Notes under the pieces: generated by a model | What the model was told of the DNA's origin: nothing | Databases searched by the model: none | Seen by the model: only the letters and a program-made list of their open reading frames with translations | In this document: one piece after another, positions 45,486-57,591 of the stretch | Layout: each line of letters starts with the position of its first letter | Numbering within the stretch: the stretch's first letter is position 1 | Made by a program: the position numbers and the translations under genes | Assembly: GCA_028583605.1 (NCBI GenBank) | Contig: CM053333.1 | Location: 10,872,638-10,936,637 of the forward strand | From: Dastarcus helophoroides | Lineage: Eukaryota > Arthropoda > Insecta > Coleoptera > Bothrideridae | Direction: 5' to 3' | Length of the DNA: 64,000 nucleotides

Positions 45486-46164
45486 TTGCGAAACATGGTA
45501 CAAAAGACAAGATTGTTTAAACATGATGAGCATGATAGCTTATTGTATTCACTAGTCGCCGAATCCATCATGGAAACTATCCTGATTGGTATGGAATGCT
45601 CAATTCCCTACTCCAAAAAGAAGTCTGCTTCAAGTAAATCTTGGTTCAGTAAAAAATGTGCTCGGGCTGTCTCCTGCAAAAATCGCACATATGGTCGTTG
45701 GCGAAACAATCCCTCAGTCGAGACTCGGACCATATTTGTAGATGCACGAAATTCTTGTAAACAGGTTATTGACGAGGCAAAAGGTGATTTCGATCGTAAA
45801 ATGTGCCAGAGGCTTATCAACTGTCTGAACGGTTTCCAGGTCCTTTTGGGGATTTGCAAAATCGATTGGAAAGAATTTTACACTTTTACATTTTCCACCT
45901 TTACTTGATGAAAATAGCAATATTGCTACTACCTCCAAGGAAAAGACTGACATGTTAGTCTTAATGTTTGCTGAAAATTTCAAACGTGATTCTCGAAACG
46001 CAGAACCTCCTATTCTTTCTAAGGTTGGCACTTCGATGCCTGAAGTTGTTTTCAGACAACGCACAATCAGGAAGATTCTCCTTGAGCTCGACACCTCGAA
46101 AGCTTCTAGCCTTGATGGTATTCCCGCTATTGTTCTTAAGTACGCCCCAGAGTTGACTCCTGTC
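45486..46164 (+). mobile_element. LINE-1f copy c, 5' part
   Basis: This is the linker between endonuclease and reverse transcriptase and the start of the latter: ETILIGMECSIPYSKKKSA, SWFSKKCARAVSCKNR, VDARNSCKQVIDEAKGDF, then, after frameshifts, LELDTSKASSLDGIPAIVLK. It stops at 46164 at the target duplication of the hAT-like element and resumes at 49406. Confidence 0.9.
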
Positions 46165-49100
46165 CAGTGGCGGCTGGCGTATAGGCACTGTGGAACTGCA
46201 GCACCCCCAGTTTCGCTTACGAGTTTTTTTTCTCAACATTTTCTGAACATTTTTCATTACACAATTTGTTTATAGAAATTTTAAATTTTCTTTGATTTCT
46301 TTTTATAAAATATCTAGGTTTCTTTCACGAAGTTACGACATTTAAAAACCTATATTATTTTTAATTTTGATCAAAATCACATTTTCAAAAACTAATTTTT
46401 GTAAAATTTTTGAGGAAAAATTCAGTATTTCCAGCAGAAAATAAAATGTTCAGAAAAAACCCAAATTTTTTTGAAAATGTCAACATTTTGAAAAAATAAT
46501 TACATTTTCAAGAAAAAGTCTAAATTCAACTCATCCCGAATTTTACTATTTCTCTAAAAATTAAGTTAATACAGTATCTGCGAATTTTTACCCAAAATCT
46601 CATTTTGTAGAAAAATTTCGAGTTTTTTTCAGATATTTCGATTTTTTTAGGAAATTTTGATTTTTTCTGCAGTTTCCATTTTCGTGAATCTTTTATAAAA
46701 AGAAAATTTCTCAAAATTTTTATTTTTCCTGAAAGTATTATTCTTAAAATTTCTTCTAGAAATTCCAACTTCTCCACATTTTTCTTTATGGTTTAAGTTC
46801 ATTTTATTTTGTAATTTTGACAAAAAATGTTTGAAAAAAACCCTGAAAACTCAACATTTTGGGAAAAACAAGACATTTCGACCTTTTTGTAAAGATATTT
46901 CAAATTTTATTTAAATTTAGATTTTTTCTCCAAAAAGTTTGCTTTTTTTCCTATGAAATTCGCGTTTTTTTCTAAACATCTTATACAGAGAATTTTTTTT
47001 GAAAATTCAATTTTTTCTGGAGATTTTGTTTTTAAAATATTTTTTCTTGCATAAATTTTAATTTATCTCTAATTTGTTTTGGAAATTTAAAAGATTTTTA
47101 ACAACATTTTAATATTTTAAAGTTTATATTATTTTGTAATTTTGATAAAAAACTGAAAACTATTAAGTATAAATTTGGGTAAAATAAAATAAATCTGCAT
47201 AAAAATCTGAAAACTTTGGGAAAAATATTAAAATTTCAAGAACAAATGAACCTTGCAAATTTCAGCCTTTTTTACAATTTGATATTTCTCTAAAAAACTA
47301 CTACTACTGTAGGACCAAAGAAAATTCTCAATCGGAATTTCCAATTTTCCTAGAAATGTTAAATTTATTCTTGAAATTCTCAAGTTCGAATTTAAAATTT
47401 AAATTTTGATAAAAAAAGATCAAAATTTAAAAATTAAACCCAAAATTTCAAGAGAAAGCAGATCATATTTCTAGAAAATTTTGAAATTTCTTATTTGTAA
47501 ATAACATTTTTCAAAAAAAATAACATTTTCAAAGAAAAAAAAATTAAAATAAATTAAGTGTCAAAAATATTCTTATAATTTCGACTTTTAAAGAGGGAAT
47601 TACTGAAATTTTTAAGAAAAAGAGTCAACATTTCTAGAGGAATCTCAATATTTCGAAATTAAAATTAATCAAAATGGTGAAAAAAATTCATTAACAATTT
47701 ACTGTTCTAATTAAATTGTTTTCAAGTAATTTTGAAGTTCCAGAGAAATTTCAAAAATCAAAAATTCCAGCATGAAGCCAATTTTTTGTGATTAAAATTC
47801 AAATTTTGGCAATTTATTTGTACATGAAATCTAAGCTTTTTTTGGAAAGTTTCAAAATTGCACAATTTTAAAAGTAGAAAATTTTGGTATTAATTTTTTA
47901 AAATTTTTTCTTAAGTTTAATCCACTCGCAAAGGGTAACCCCATTATGCTTTCAAAGCACTGCGAGTAGGATGCGGAAACAAGGATAGATGTCGATGAAC
48001 CGCCTTCTTAAACAAGGATAGGTTGTAATTTTTGGGAAAAATTTCTTTGGGTAACAAGTTTCATAACATGAAAGATCTATAGAAAAAAGAGTCTCCGTAG
48101 ACAGAAGTCCTTCTTTGAGTGTTATTTCGAAATTTTTCTCAAAAAATGTAAGTTTAAAAAGAAAACCATTACCACTTTTAACAAATAAAGCACAAGTTGT
48201 TAGAAAAGACGAATTTTTAAAAAAAGGTCAAATCTTAAAATTTTTTAAAAGTTTCATGAAAAGTTAAATTTTCAAAAGAAAATAAGGATTTCGAAAAAAA
48301 TTGTGGGCATTGAATAAAAGACGAATTTTTGGAAAATATCGACATTTAAAATAAACTGCAGAGTTTTTAATCAAATTATCAAAGAAGCTAAGTTTTTTAA
48401 ATATTGAAGCAAACTCAAAATTATTGAAAAATTCATAATTATCAAAAAAAAAAAAATGAAATTTTGAAAAGGTAAAGTTTTGAAAAAAGTCAAAATTTTC
48501 AATAGTTCAAGTTTAAAAAGAATCTTATCTTTTGATTCAAAGATTTATTTAAAAATGTTTTAAAAAATGTATAAATTAAAAAACAAAATTTAAACTTTTT
48601 TAAAAAAAGTCAAGTTTCAAAAAGAGTCGAAATTTTGAAAAAAAGTCGAAGTTTTGAAATGGAGTTGAAATTTCACGTAATATTAGTAGAAAATTTCAAT
48701 AAAAGCTTTTGAGAAATATCGGACTTAAAAAAATCATAATTTTTATATAAACGATCGACAGTTTGCACAAAAAATGTCAAAATTTTGAAAATAGTTAAAA
48801 TAAAAAAAAATAGTCACCATTTTTAGTTTTCTAAAAATTTTAAATTTTGGAAAATGACTACAATTTTGAAAAATTTTAATATTTGAATAAGGTCGGAATT
48901 TTCAACAGTTTCAACATGAAGGAATTAAAATAAAAAAACTCAAAATTTTGAAAAATAGATGACATTTAAATAAAAACCAGTCAAAATTACTAAAAATCAA
49001 AATTTTTAATAAAAAAATTATAATTTTCCAAAAAAAATTATAAGCAAAGATGAAATTTAGAAAAAAGTCGAAAATCTAAAAAGCCACAGTCTAGTTTTGA

Positions 49101-49405
49101 AAAAATTTATATTTTCTGAAATAGTAAGAATTTTCAAATGATAAAAATTAAAAAAAAAATGTAATAATTTTGAAAAAAAATTACAAAAAAAAACAGAACA
49201 CCGAAAAGTCTAAATACAAAATAAGAAAATATGGAAATTTTTAAAAGAGTATTTACAGTTTTACCGAAAAGTCAATACTTAAAAATAAAATAAAGTCGAG
49301 ATTACAAAATAATCTAAATTTTGCAATACAGTCGAAATTTGGAAAAAAATGCAAACTAAACATTATCGCAGCACCCCCATTAGTTTTGGCTACGAGCCGC
49401 CACTG
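46165..49405. mobile_element. hAT-like non-autonomous DNA transposon (3.24 kb)
   Basis: The terminal inverted repeats are a perfect 11 bases, CAGTGGCGGCT and AGCCGCCACTG. The 8-bp target duplication is the hAT hallmark. A subterminal block GCAGCACCCCC followed by TACGAG lies in direct orientation near both ends (46197 and 49369). The interior is extremely AT-rich and codes for nothing; from about 48.1 kb onward the plus strand is A-rich, while the left part is T-rich. It holds an antisense LINE-1f 3' fragment at 47905-48107. Confidence 0.85.
47905..48107 (-). mobile_element. LINE-1f 3' UTR fragment inside the hAT-like element
   Basis: The sequence 'taagtttaatccactcgcaa' through 'agtctccgtagacagaagtc' matches the 3' end of LINE-1f copies at 9.4, 50.8 and 55.8 kb. 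Only about 200 bases of the 3' end are present, a strong 5' truncation. Confidence 0.85.
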
Positions 49406-50898
49406 CTTCTGTCCTAAGCAAATTGTTTACACTCTCTTACAACAAAGGTGTATTCCCTGACACCTGGAAATCTGCTAGAGTGCAGCCTGTCCCTAAAAAG
49501 GGAAAAAGGAATCTGGCTAACAACTATCGCCCTATATCTTTGTTACTCGTTATAACTAAAGTGATGGAAAAGGCTATCAACACCGAGATTCTCAAATATC
49601 TGAAGGAAAATAGAATCATCTCCGACAGGCAGTATGGCTTTCGACAACAACGTTCCACTGGCGATCTACTGGCATATGTAACTAAGCTATGGAAAAACAT
49701 GGTGAGGCTAGGATTGTGGCATTGGACATCTCAAAGGCTTTCGACAGAGTCTGGCACCGATGTCTTCTCGCCAAATTAACATCTTATGGTCTTCCTCCTG
49801 GACTCTGTCATTTGATATCCAATTTTCTCACTGACCGATCTCTTCAGGTCGTCGTCGATGGCATCTCATCCGAGACATTTGAGATTAACGCAGGGGTACC
49901 TCAGGGGTCCGTTCTGTCTCCTATTCTATTTCTGTTACACATAAACGATCTCTTAGCTTCAACTTCCAATCCTTTATATAGCTACGCAGATGATAGTAAC
50001 CTTGTGTCATCTTTTTTCTCCGACAAATCATTATCTATCGTTGCTTAAGATCGACTAAGAGAACAGCAGATACAGATGATTAATCGGGATCTCGAAATTA
50101 TTCTCGAATGGGGTAAAACAATTTGGTCGACTTCAATGCTTCAAAAACTCAGACCGCGGTTTTCTCTAAGAAAACATCAAGGGATAATGCAACAAACATA
50201 CTAATGGACGGTAAAATCCTTCCGATGGGATCTAATCTATCTGTCCTAGGAGTGAATGCGAGCACTAACTTCTCTTGGGATGATCATATGTGCGCCATTG
50301 CCAAATCCGCCTCTCAGAAGCTAGGCTTTCTTTGTAGAGCTAAAAAGTACGTCACATCTCATCAGCTATTAACACTATACAAAGCTCAAGTTAGGCCAAC
50401 ACTAGAATACTGTTCTCATCTTTGGAGTTTAGCCCCAAAACACACTTTAGCTCTCTTGGATTCATTTCAAAGAAGAGCGATTCGTCTAATTGATGACGAG
50501 AGTTTGACCGATTCTCTCGAAACACTAGAGCACAGGCGTATGGTTGGTGACTTGTATCTTTTTTACAAGTACTATCATGAAAGATGCTCGCAGGAACTAA
50601 TAGGATTAATCCCCCCAAGGGCAAGATTCTTGAGGCGTACTAGACAGTCGGAGACAACAAATTCCTGTGCGGTCCAGCTTGACACAGTGAGGACTTCTGT
50701 CTACGGAGACTCTTTTTTCTATAGAAATTCCAAGTTATAGAACTTGTTACCGAAAGGAATTTTTTCCAAAAATTACAACCTATCCTTGTTTAAGAAGCCG
50801 GTTCATCGCCATCTATCCTTGTTTCCGCATCCTACTCGCAGTGCTTTGAAAGCATAATGGGGTTACCCTTTGCGAGTTGATTAAACTTAAAAAAAAAA
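49406..50898 (+). mobile_element. LINE-1f copy c, 3' part with poly(A)
   Basis: This continues copy c after the hAT-like insertion: the reverse transcriptase, its C-terminal region, a short 3' UTR (TGCGAGTTGATTAAACTT) and a poly(A) ending at 50898. With 45486-46164 removed from the insert, the two parts align without loss to copies a and d. Confidence 0.92.
49423..50740 (+). pseudogene. LINE-1f reverse transcriptase (copy c), frameshifted
   Basis: Three overlapping frames make up the enzyme. 49423-49779 has VQPVPKKGKRNLANNYRPIS and ISDRQYGFRQQRSTGDLLAY. 49689-50048 has ALDISKAFDRVWHRCLLAKL, INAGVPQGSVLSPILFLLHI and the catalytic YADDSNL. 50123-50740 has the thumb and C-terminus with QRRAIRLIDDESL and RARFLRRTRQSE. 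Frameshifts lie near 49690 and near 50115 (one A lost in GGGTAAAACAA against copy d), with a stop at 50046. Fewer defects than copy a suggest a younger copy. Confidence 0.9.
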
Positions 50899-50929
50899 CC
50901 AAAAGCAAAACTTCTAAAAATAAACACCA

Positions 50930-51005
50930 AAATGTTACAAAAGATAAGACAGAAGAGCACGGGAACTCAATATGTCCACCATTCCTCCATACCAAAGGCG
51001 AAACT
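50930..51005 (-). mobile_element. Family-B element, right part
   Basis: The reverse strand reads TTTCGCCTTTGGTATGG, 'ggtggacatattgagtt' and 'cgtgctcttctgtctta', as at 62127-62185. It is the counterpart of 45285-45485 across the LINE. Confidence 0.65.
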
Positions 51006-53370
51006 ACTACTAAAAAATTTTAAATTTTGACATTTGATTGACACGTTTTCAGAATAATTTACGTTTAAAGTTGAAATTTCTGGTTAGAACGCTCAAAATT
51101 TTGATTATAAATTGGAAATTTTGAAACGCAAAAGTGAAACGTAGGAAATTGCTGTTGAAATAAGTAGATAAGTAAACTAAAGTAGTGAGGCTGAAAGCTG
51201 CTTAAAAATACTAGATTCTCATTAGTTTATAACTAATTGTAAGAAAGCGAATACACGCCAACATGATGCGTTTGAAATCAATTTGTTACAGTTACCTAGC
51301 CATTAAATCTAATGAGTTGGATGAAACAGAGATATTGGTGATTGTATAGACAAGCATAATGCTTCTGTTAAATGCCCAAGTTATTTCTTAGGTGCTAAAA
51401 TGCAAGTTAACCAGTTAAATTACGGTAACATCTATTTCATTTAAATGTAGTTAAATTATGATTAAGGTCTCCCAATAGAAGCGAATTCTAGCAAGGAAAA
51501 CACGCCAATATTAGAAAATTTATTACAATGGTACATTGCCACAAGTAATCGTTTATGTTTAAATTATTTTTTGATTTAGGTTTCTATAAAAAGTTACAAT
51601 TACTCTCTACTAACAAAGCAGGCTTTCAAAAAATGAAAAATGACTTATAGTACAAGGAATAACTTTGATTGCGAAGTATTCCCTGGGAGTCAAAAATTTG
51701 CCCTTGTCTGTACTACTACTGACTGTAGTCTGAGATAATACTCTCACTGTAGTCGAAAGATCAAAATTTTACTGGAGCGCTTTCTGCTTTCGAAATTTTT
51801 TTACCTGCTCGCTGAAGTTAAACATTCCAAGAAGTTTAACCAGTAATAGTCTGACTGCAGTTCTTAGTTTTTTGCTGATTGTCATAAGAAGAATAATTTT
51901 AGTTAAAAATTCTTACTGGGAGCTTTCAGAACTGTTTACCTTCTCGGCAATTTTTGCACGTCTACGGGACGTAACGGAGAATTTTCGCTGAGAAAGCTGT
52001 CAAGAATACAATTGGAAAAATAATAATTTGCTTTTGTTTCGATAATTTCTCAACATGAACCAGTCGTGCAATTTTCGGGGGTTGAAAATCTTTCAGTTGT
52101 TACGTTCACTTTAAATTTTGATATCGGCCATTTCCGATTGAGTTGTCAAACATTGACGTTTCCATTTAGTTAGGTGTGCCTTATAAATTGTTTTTATTTT
52201 AACTTCGGTCTGGGTGATCAATATTTAAAAAACAAACATTCGAAATGAAATATGAAACGTAAACAGGTTCTTTGAAAGTATTCGAATAAACTGAAGTGTA
52301 CTTCAAATTTTAATTAAAATTGTGTTAATCCAATTATTATCCTTTCAGAAATCGTACATCCCAGTCTTACAATGGTATCAACCAATGACTGGAATTTCAT
52401 TTTCCTTTAAAAGATTGGCATGGCGACGTAATCAATAGTAATTTAACTTTTACTTTTCAATATATTCCCAAATTGCACAATAAATAAATTCAGCACGAAT
52501 TCATTTCTCAATTTCATTATTTATATACCGGAATTCCCTTTCTCTTCATGTCTTTATTATATTCTGTAGCGTCCATATTCGAAATCACTCATGAAAGCTT
52601 CGAAATAAAATAAATTTCATCAATAACGCGACACTCATAAACGACAATACAATGCATAAATCAGAAAGCGAGGAAAATTCTGCTCAAAGGGCAGTTTTCC
52701 TTCCCCGCTGGTTTCTCGTAATCTTTGTCGGCGAAGTTCGAAAGCATGGGGTCGCTTTACAACTACGACTTTATCTCTTCTAAAGCAAAAAGGGAAGCAT
52801 CCGGTTGTAATTCACAAGAAACACGAATTTTGAAAAATTCGTGACCGAAAATATACAGCAGTTACCTACAGATGTATATTTTCGCAGCTAAATTGGCATG
52901 AGATGTTAGCAACTGAGCAGAAAATGCGAAATTCCCCAAACTAGATTGAAAAAGATACCGTGATATTCCCCGCGAGTATTCGCGTGTAATGTAATAGTTC
53001 GTATCGAGCGTTGCACTAATGAATGTGCCATAAATCGCAATTAATAACCATTTGATATTGAATAAATTATACAATTGAATGATTTTCAAGTGAGGTGCCA
53101 TTGATAGATTTTTAATTTTGTGTCTTAGTATAAAGAACTTAAAAAGTTCCACCAAATCCTATTTTAACTAATAACATAAAACTAGCGAAAAAAAAACGTC
53201 TACTAGAAGGACCAAAAGGAAAAAAGAAGAAAACGCTAAACTTACTTGATTGATTTACAAGTAATCACTCAAAATATCTCGAGTGACACTAAGAATCGAA
53301 TGATCGATTATTTTTGTTTCAAAATAGCATATTTTTAGAAAAGTTTAACCTGTGCTCGAAATCTAATTCA
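51006..53370. other. Unassigned sequence, no repeats seen
   Basis: This is the least repetitive stretch of the window. No long open frame, splice-flanked exon or RNA gene is recognised. If any regulatory or unique host sequence exists in the window it may be here and in 53.6-55.0 kb. Confidence 0.4.
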
Positions 53371-53374
53371 GAAT

Positions 53375-53580
53375 TGTAAGTGAGTAACTGATTGATGAAG
53401 TGTGTGAAGAAGTAAGCAAGAAGATGAGTGAGTTGTGAAGTGAGTAGCTGAGGGACTAGATTAGTAAGTGAGTTAGTGAGTGAGTGCGTGAGTGGGTGAT
53501 TATATTTGGGAGTAAATGAATAAATGAATCACCAGGTGAATGGATAAGCAAATAGGCGAGTAATTCAATAAGTAAGGGAT
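53375..53580. repeat. GTGAGT-rich degenerate minisatellite
   Basis: Short purine-rich units such as GTGAGTAA, GTGAAGTGAGTAGCTGAG and AGTTAGTGAGTGAGTGCG repeat with many changes, drifting to AATGAATAAATGAAT at the right end. No coding function. Confidence 0.65.
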
Positions 53581-54999
53581 TATCCACATGGGAATCTTGT
53601 GCGTTCTGTTACACTCTGTAACATTCTGTATCATGTTGCGGTGGGTGCTGGAAAGTATCTTAAAAGACCACAAAATTCCTGATGCTTATTACTGTAGACT
53701 ATTACGAGATATGTAACTCGCTAGCTGGGGACTCTAGTCCTTGGGGAATTAAATTGCGGGGGCCGTTTAATTATCAATTTCCCTGACCTGTTAGAAGTGG
53801 TAACGTTTGGAGATGTCCACGCATGTCAAGATCTAAGGTGATAATGCATCACATCCCGTTCATTGAAGAGTATATTGATTTAGAAGCTTTGTGAATGTAT
53901 GCGTATAATATACATCCCTCTCGAAAGCCCCCTCTGATTCAGCCTCTTACACATATGCTGCTGCATTCATTCTCGTTTCCACAGCATCGACAATTAATAT
54001 GAAGCCTTGGTAGTGACTGATTTTTTTTTATTTATTGTGACAGTGCATAAAAGGGGGCGCTTTTGTTTTCTACACCTTGGGTTTTCAATTATTATACGGT
54101 TTGTTTGAAGCTCCCCTTTTTTTCACACTTCTGGTGATTTAAATCTCGCTCTCAGAGTCTATGTAATTACCGACTGCCAACTCGTTCTAATTATGTTACA
54201 TATGTTTTACTCGGCGCGAAAAAGTTTCCAGATTACGCTCTGGATTACCAACAGAATCAGATTAAATTTCAAGTTTTTATTTAGTAATGAATAACTTTGG
54301 TAGCTACAGTTGGGGGAGAATTTAAATGAGCGTGTTTGTAAATTTTCGGAACAAATGATATGTTAATAATGCGCCTTTGTTAGGCGGTTAGAGTAGACGT
54401 GGTCAGTGGTCGGGTGTTCTTTGATTAGAAGCTGTGGAAGACATTCGTCCAGGAATGTTTACATGAATGTTGTATGAGGACTAGAGCGGAGACATCGTTT
54501 GGTGTCCAGTCATAACTCACAACTCCGGTGTCACAGATAGTGCCTGACAAAACACGTCAATTTCCGTTTCTCTTCTTTTCTATAGCCTCGGCATTTACCG
54601 CGATTCGCCGAATATTCACTAAAGAAATGATCGAATTCAATTCATCATTTCCCAAGTTGTCCCGCCAGCGACATAGATTTCACATTTAACAGGAGTCACT
54701 ATTTTAATTACCTTCTCTTGCCTCTTCCTAATTAGATGTTTTTCTAGCGAAATTCTTTTGCTTAATTATATCAATTAGTTATTGACGTATATGATTTAAT
54801 TGATTTATCAGTTTTATACTTTCTGACAAACTTAAGGCTTTAAGTGTATTTGAATTTCATCGGAAAATTTATTTTAAAAAACCTGACTGGAATATTCTAC
54901 GAAATTTCACGCTGGTTCGTAGGTTAGAGACAACATAGATGACATCTGATTTAGCAACTGTTTATCTTTGCTAAGAGAAATACAATCAACCAATCGGTT
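53581..54999. other. Unassigned sequence
   Basis: No gene or named repeat recognised. Confidence 0.4.
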
Positions 55000-55601
55000 T
55001 TATTGACAAAGTAAAGAATATCTCCTGGAAGGATCATTTCGGAAGCTGAACCGCAGGTCGTGGTTTTAAAGTGAAACTAAGAATACTTTATCTGGAAGTT
55101 TTAGACTAGAAGTCTCGTCGAGTGGTTTTACTGAGAAACAAAAGAATGCCTCGCAGTAAGCGCCTCTTTGAAACTAGCCCCAGCCAACCAGAAGTCCTTC
55201 CTTGATTCAATGGTAAACGAAAGAATACCATTTTCAAGGACCCCTTTTAGTCTAAAAGCTCCCCAAGGTGACTTTTATTTTATTAAGAATCAGAAGAAAA
55301 ATACTATTTTCCTTAAAAAGTGTTTCCTTAAAACTAATTCCACTCAGTCGGAATTACCCAAGGTATAGATCCTCCATCTTCATGGACAAACTAAAGAGTG
55401 AATTTTCAGAGGCTTCTTCTTGAATTTGTCCACTTAGGACCATAAGTCATAAAACAACAACAAATGTCCTTTGGAAAAAATCTCTTTGAAATTGACCTCA
55501 TCAAAGTAAACTTTCTTTAGCATAGAACCCTATGGTTTGATTGAGTATACGAAGGATGTTTCTTAAGAAGCACGTCTTTAAAATAAGCTGCAGTCAGTCA
55601 G
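55000..55601. repeat. Degenerate tandem repeat, ~80/160-bp unit
   Basis: Diverged copies of 'cctctttgaaactagcccca' with 'gtcagtcagaagtcttcc' recur near 55159, 55320, 55478 and 55569, at about 160, 158 and 91 bases. The short open frame 55168-55368 lies within it and is likely incidental. Confidence 0.5.
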
Positions 55602-55778
55602 AAGTCTTCCAGCCTAGTTCATCTAGTGTAGTGGTTTTTAACTTTTTAGTGATGAGGGATCATATAATAAATATAATATAATAATAAAATAATATAATAA
55701 ATATAATAAGTCTTCCAGCCTAGTTCATCTAGTGTAGTGGTTTTTAACTTTTTAGTGATGAGGGATCATATAATAAAT
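55602..55778. repeat. Exact 71-bp direct duplication, 106-bp period
   Basis: Positions 55602-55672 and 55708-55778 are identical. They are separated by an AT-only run of ATAATAAAT-like units. The lack of any difference implies a very recent duplication or an assembly artefact. Confidence 0.9.
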
Positions 55779-55844
55779 GTTTGTCTGGAATAGACTACCC
55801 ACTTTTTTTTTTAAAGTTTAATCTACTCGCAAACAGTAACCCCA

Positions 55845-57493
55845 TTATACTTTCAAAGCACTGCAAGTAGGATATGAAAACAAGGTTAGATGGCGATAAA
55901 CCGCCTTCTTAAACAAGGATAGATTGTAATTTTTGGGGAAAGTTCCTTTTGGTAACAAGATCCATAATTTGGAAGTTCTATAGAAAAAAGGGTCTCCGTA
56001 GACAGAAGTCCTCATTGTGTCAAGCTGGACCGCACAGGAATTTGCTGCCTCCAACTGTCTAGTACGCCTCAAGAATCTTGCCCTTGGGGGGTCAATCGTA
56101 TTAGTTCCTGCGAGCATCTTCCATGATAGTACTTATAGAAAAGAGACAAGTCACCAACCATACGCCCGTGCTCTAGTGTTTCGAGAGAATCGGTTAGACT
56201 CTCGCTATCAATTAGGCAAATCGCTCTTCTTTAAATTGGATCCAAGAGAGCCAAAGTGTGTTTTGGGGCTGAACTCCAAACATCAAAACAATATTCTAGT
56301 GTTGACCTAATTTGAGCTTTGTATAATGTTAATAGCTAATGAGATGTAAAGTACATTTTAGCTCTAAAAAGAAAGTCTAGCTTCTGAGAGGCGGATTTGG
56401 CAATGGCGTGCACATGATCGTTCCAAGAGAAGTTAGTTCACTCCTAGGATAGATAGATTAGATCCCATTGGAAGGATTTTACCGTCCATTAGTATGTTTG
56501 TTGAATTATCCCTTGATGATTTCTTAGAGAAAACCGCGGCCTCAGTTTTTGAAGTGTTGAAGTCGACCAAATTGTTCTTACCCCATTCCAGAATAATCTC
56601 AAGATCCCAATTAATTGTCTGTATCTGTTGTTCCCTTCGTAGATCTGAAGCAGCGATAGATAATAGTTTGTCGGAGAAAAAAGATGACACAAGGTTACTA
56701 TCATCTGCGTAGCTGTAAACAGGATTGGAAGTTGAAGCTAAGAGATGGTTTATGTGTAACAGAAATAGAGTGGGAAACAGAATAGATCCCCGAGGCACCC
56801 TTGCGTTAATCGCAAATGTCTCGGATGAGTTGCCATCCATGACGACCTGAAGAGATCTCTCAGCGAGAAAATTGGATATCAAATGACAGAGTCCAGGAAG
56901 AAGACCATAAGATGTTAATTTGGCGAGAAGATATCGGTGCCAGACTCTGTCGTAAGCCTTTGGGATATTCAATGCCACAATCCTAACCTCACCATGTTTT
57001 TCCATAGCTTAGTTACAGATATGAGTAACATATGCTAGTAGATCGCCAGTGGAACGTTGTTGTCTAAAACCGTATTGCCTGTCGAAGATGATTCTATTTT
57101 CCTTTAGATATTTGACAATCTCGATGTTGATAACCTTTTCCATCACTTTAGATATAACGGGTAACAAACATATAGGGCATAGTTGTTAGCCAGATTCCTT
57201 TTTCCCTTTTTAGGGACAGGCTGCACTCTAGCAGATTTCCAGATGTTAGGGAATACATCTTTGTTGTAAGAGTGTGTGAACAATTTGCTTAGAACAGAAG
57301 TCTCTGAAGCGCACTTCTTAAGAACAATAGCGGGAATACCATCAAGACCAGAAGCTTTCGAGGTGTCGAGCTCAAGGAGAATCTTCCTGATTGTGGGTTG
57401 TCTGAAAACAACTTCAGGCATCGAAGTGCCAACCTTAGGAAGAATAGGGGGATCTGCGTTTCGAGAATCAGGATTGGAATTTTCAGCAATCAT
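55845..57493 (-). pseudogene. LINE-1f reverse transcriptase (copy d), frameshifted
   Basis: The N-terminal part (57143-57493) has VFRQPTIRKILLELDTSKAS and GIPAIVLKKCA. The palm (56433-57005) has ALNIPKAYDRVWHRYLLAKL, VPRGSILFPTLFLLHINHLL and the catalytic YADDSNL. The thumb follows with SKTEAAVFSKKSSRD. The C-terminus (55845-56117) has PPRARFLRRTRQLE. Several frameshifts and substitutions in otherwise invariant places (VPQG to VPRG) show it is dead. Confidence 0.87.
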
Positions 57494-57591
57494 TAAGGCT
57501 CACATGCCAGCCTTTTCCTTGGAGGTAGTAGCAATATTGCTATTTTCATCGAGTAAAGGTGAAAAATTTGAAGATGTAACATTTTTTCCAA

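Larger units (their letters stand above)
46157..49413. repeat. 8-bp target-site duplication of the hAT-like element
   Basis: CTCCTGTC at 46157-46164 and CTTCTGTC at 49406-49413 flank the element with one mismatch. The uninterrupted LINE copies read CTCCTGTCCTAAGC here, proving the insertion. The span given covers both copies and the element between them. Confidence 0.9.
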
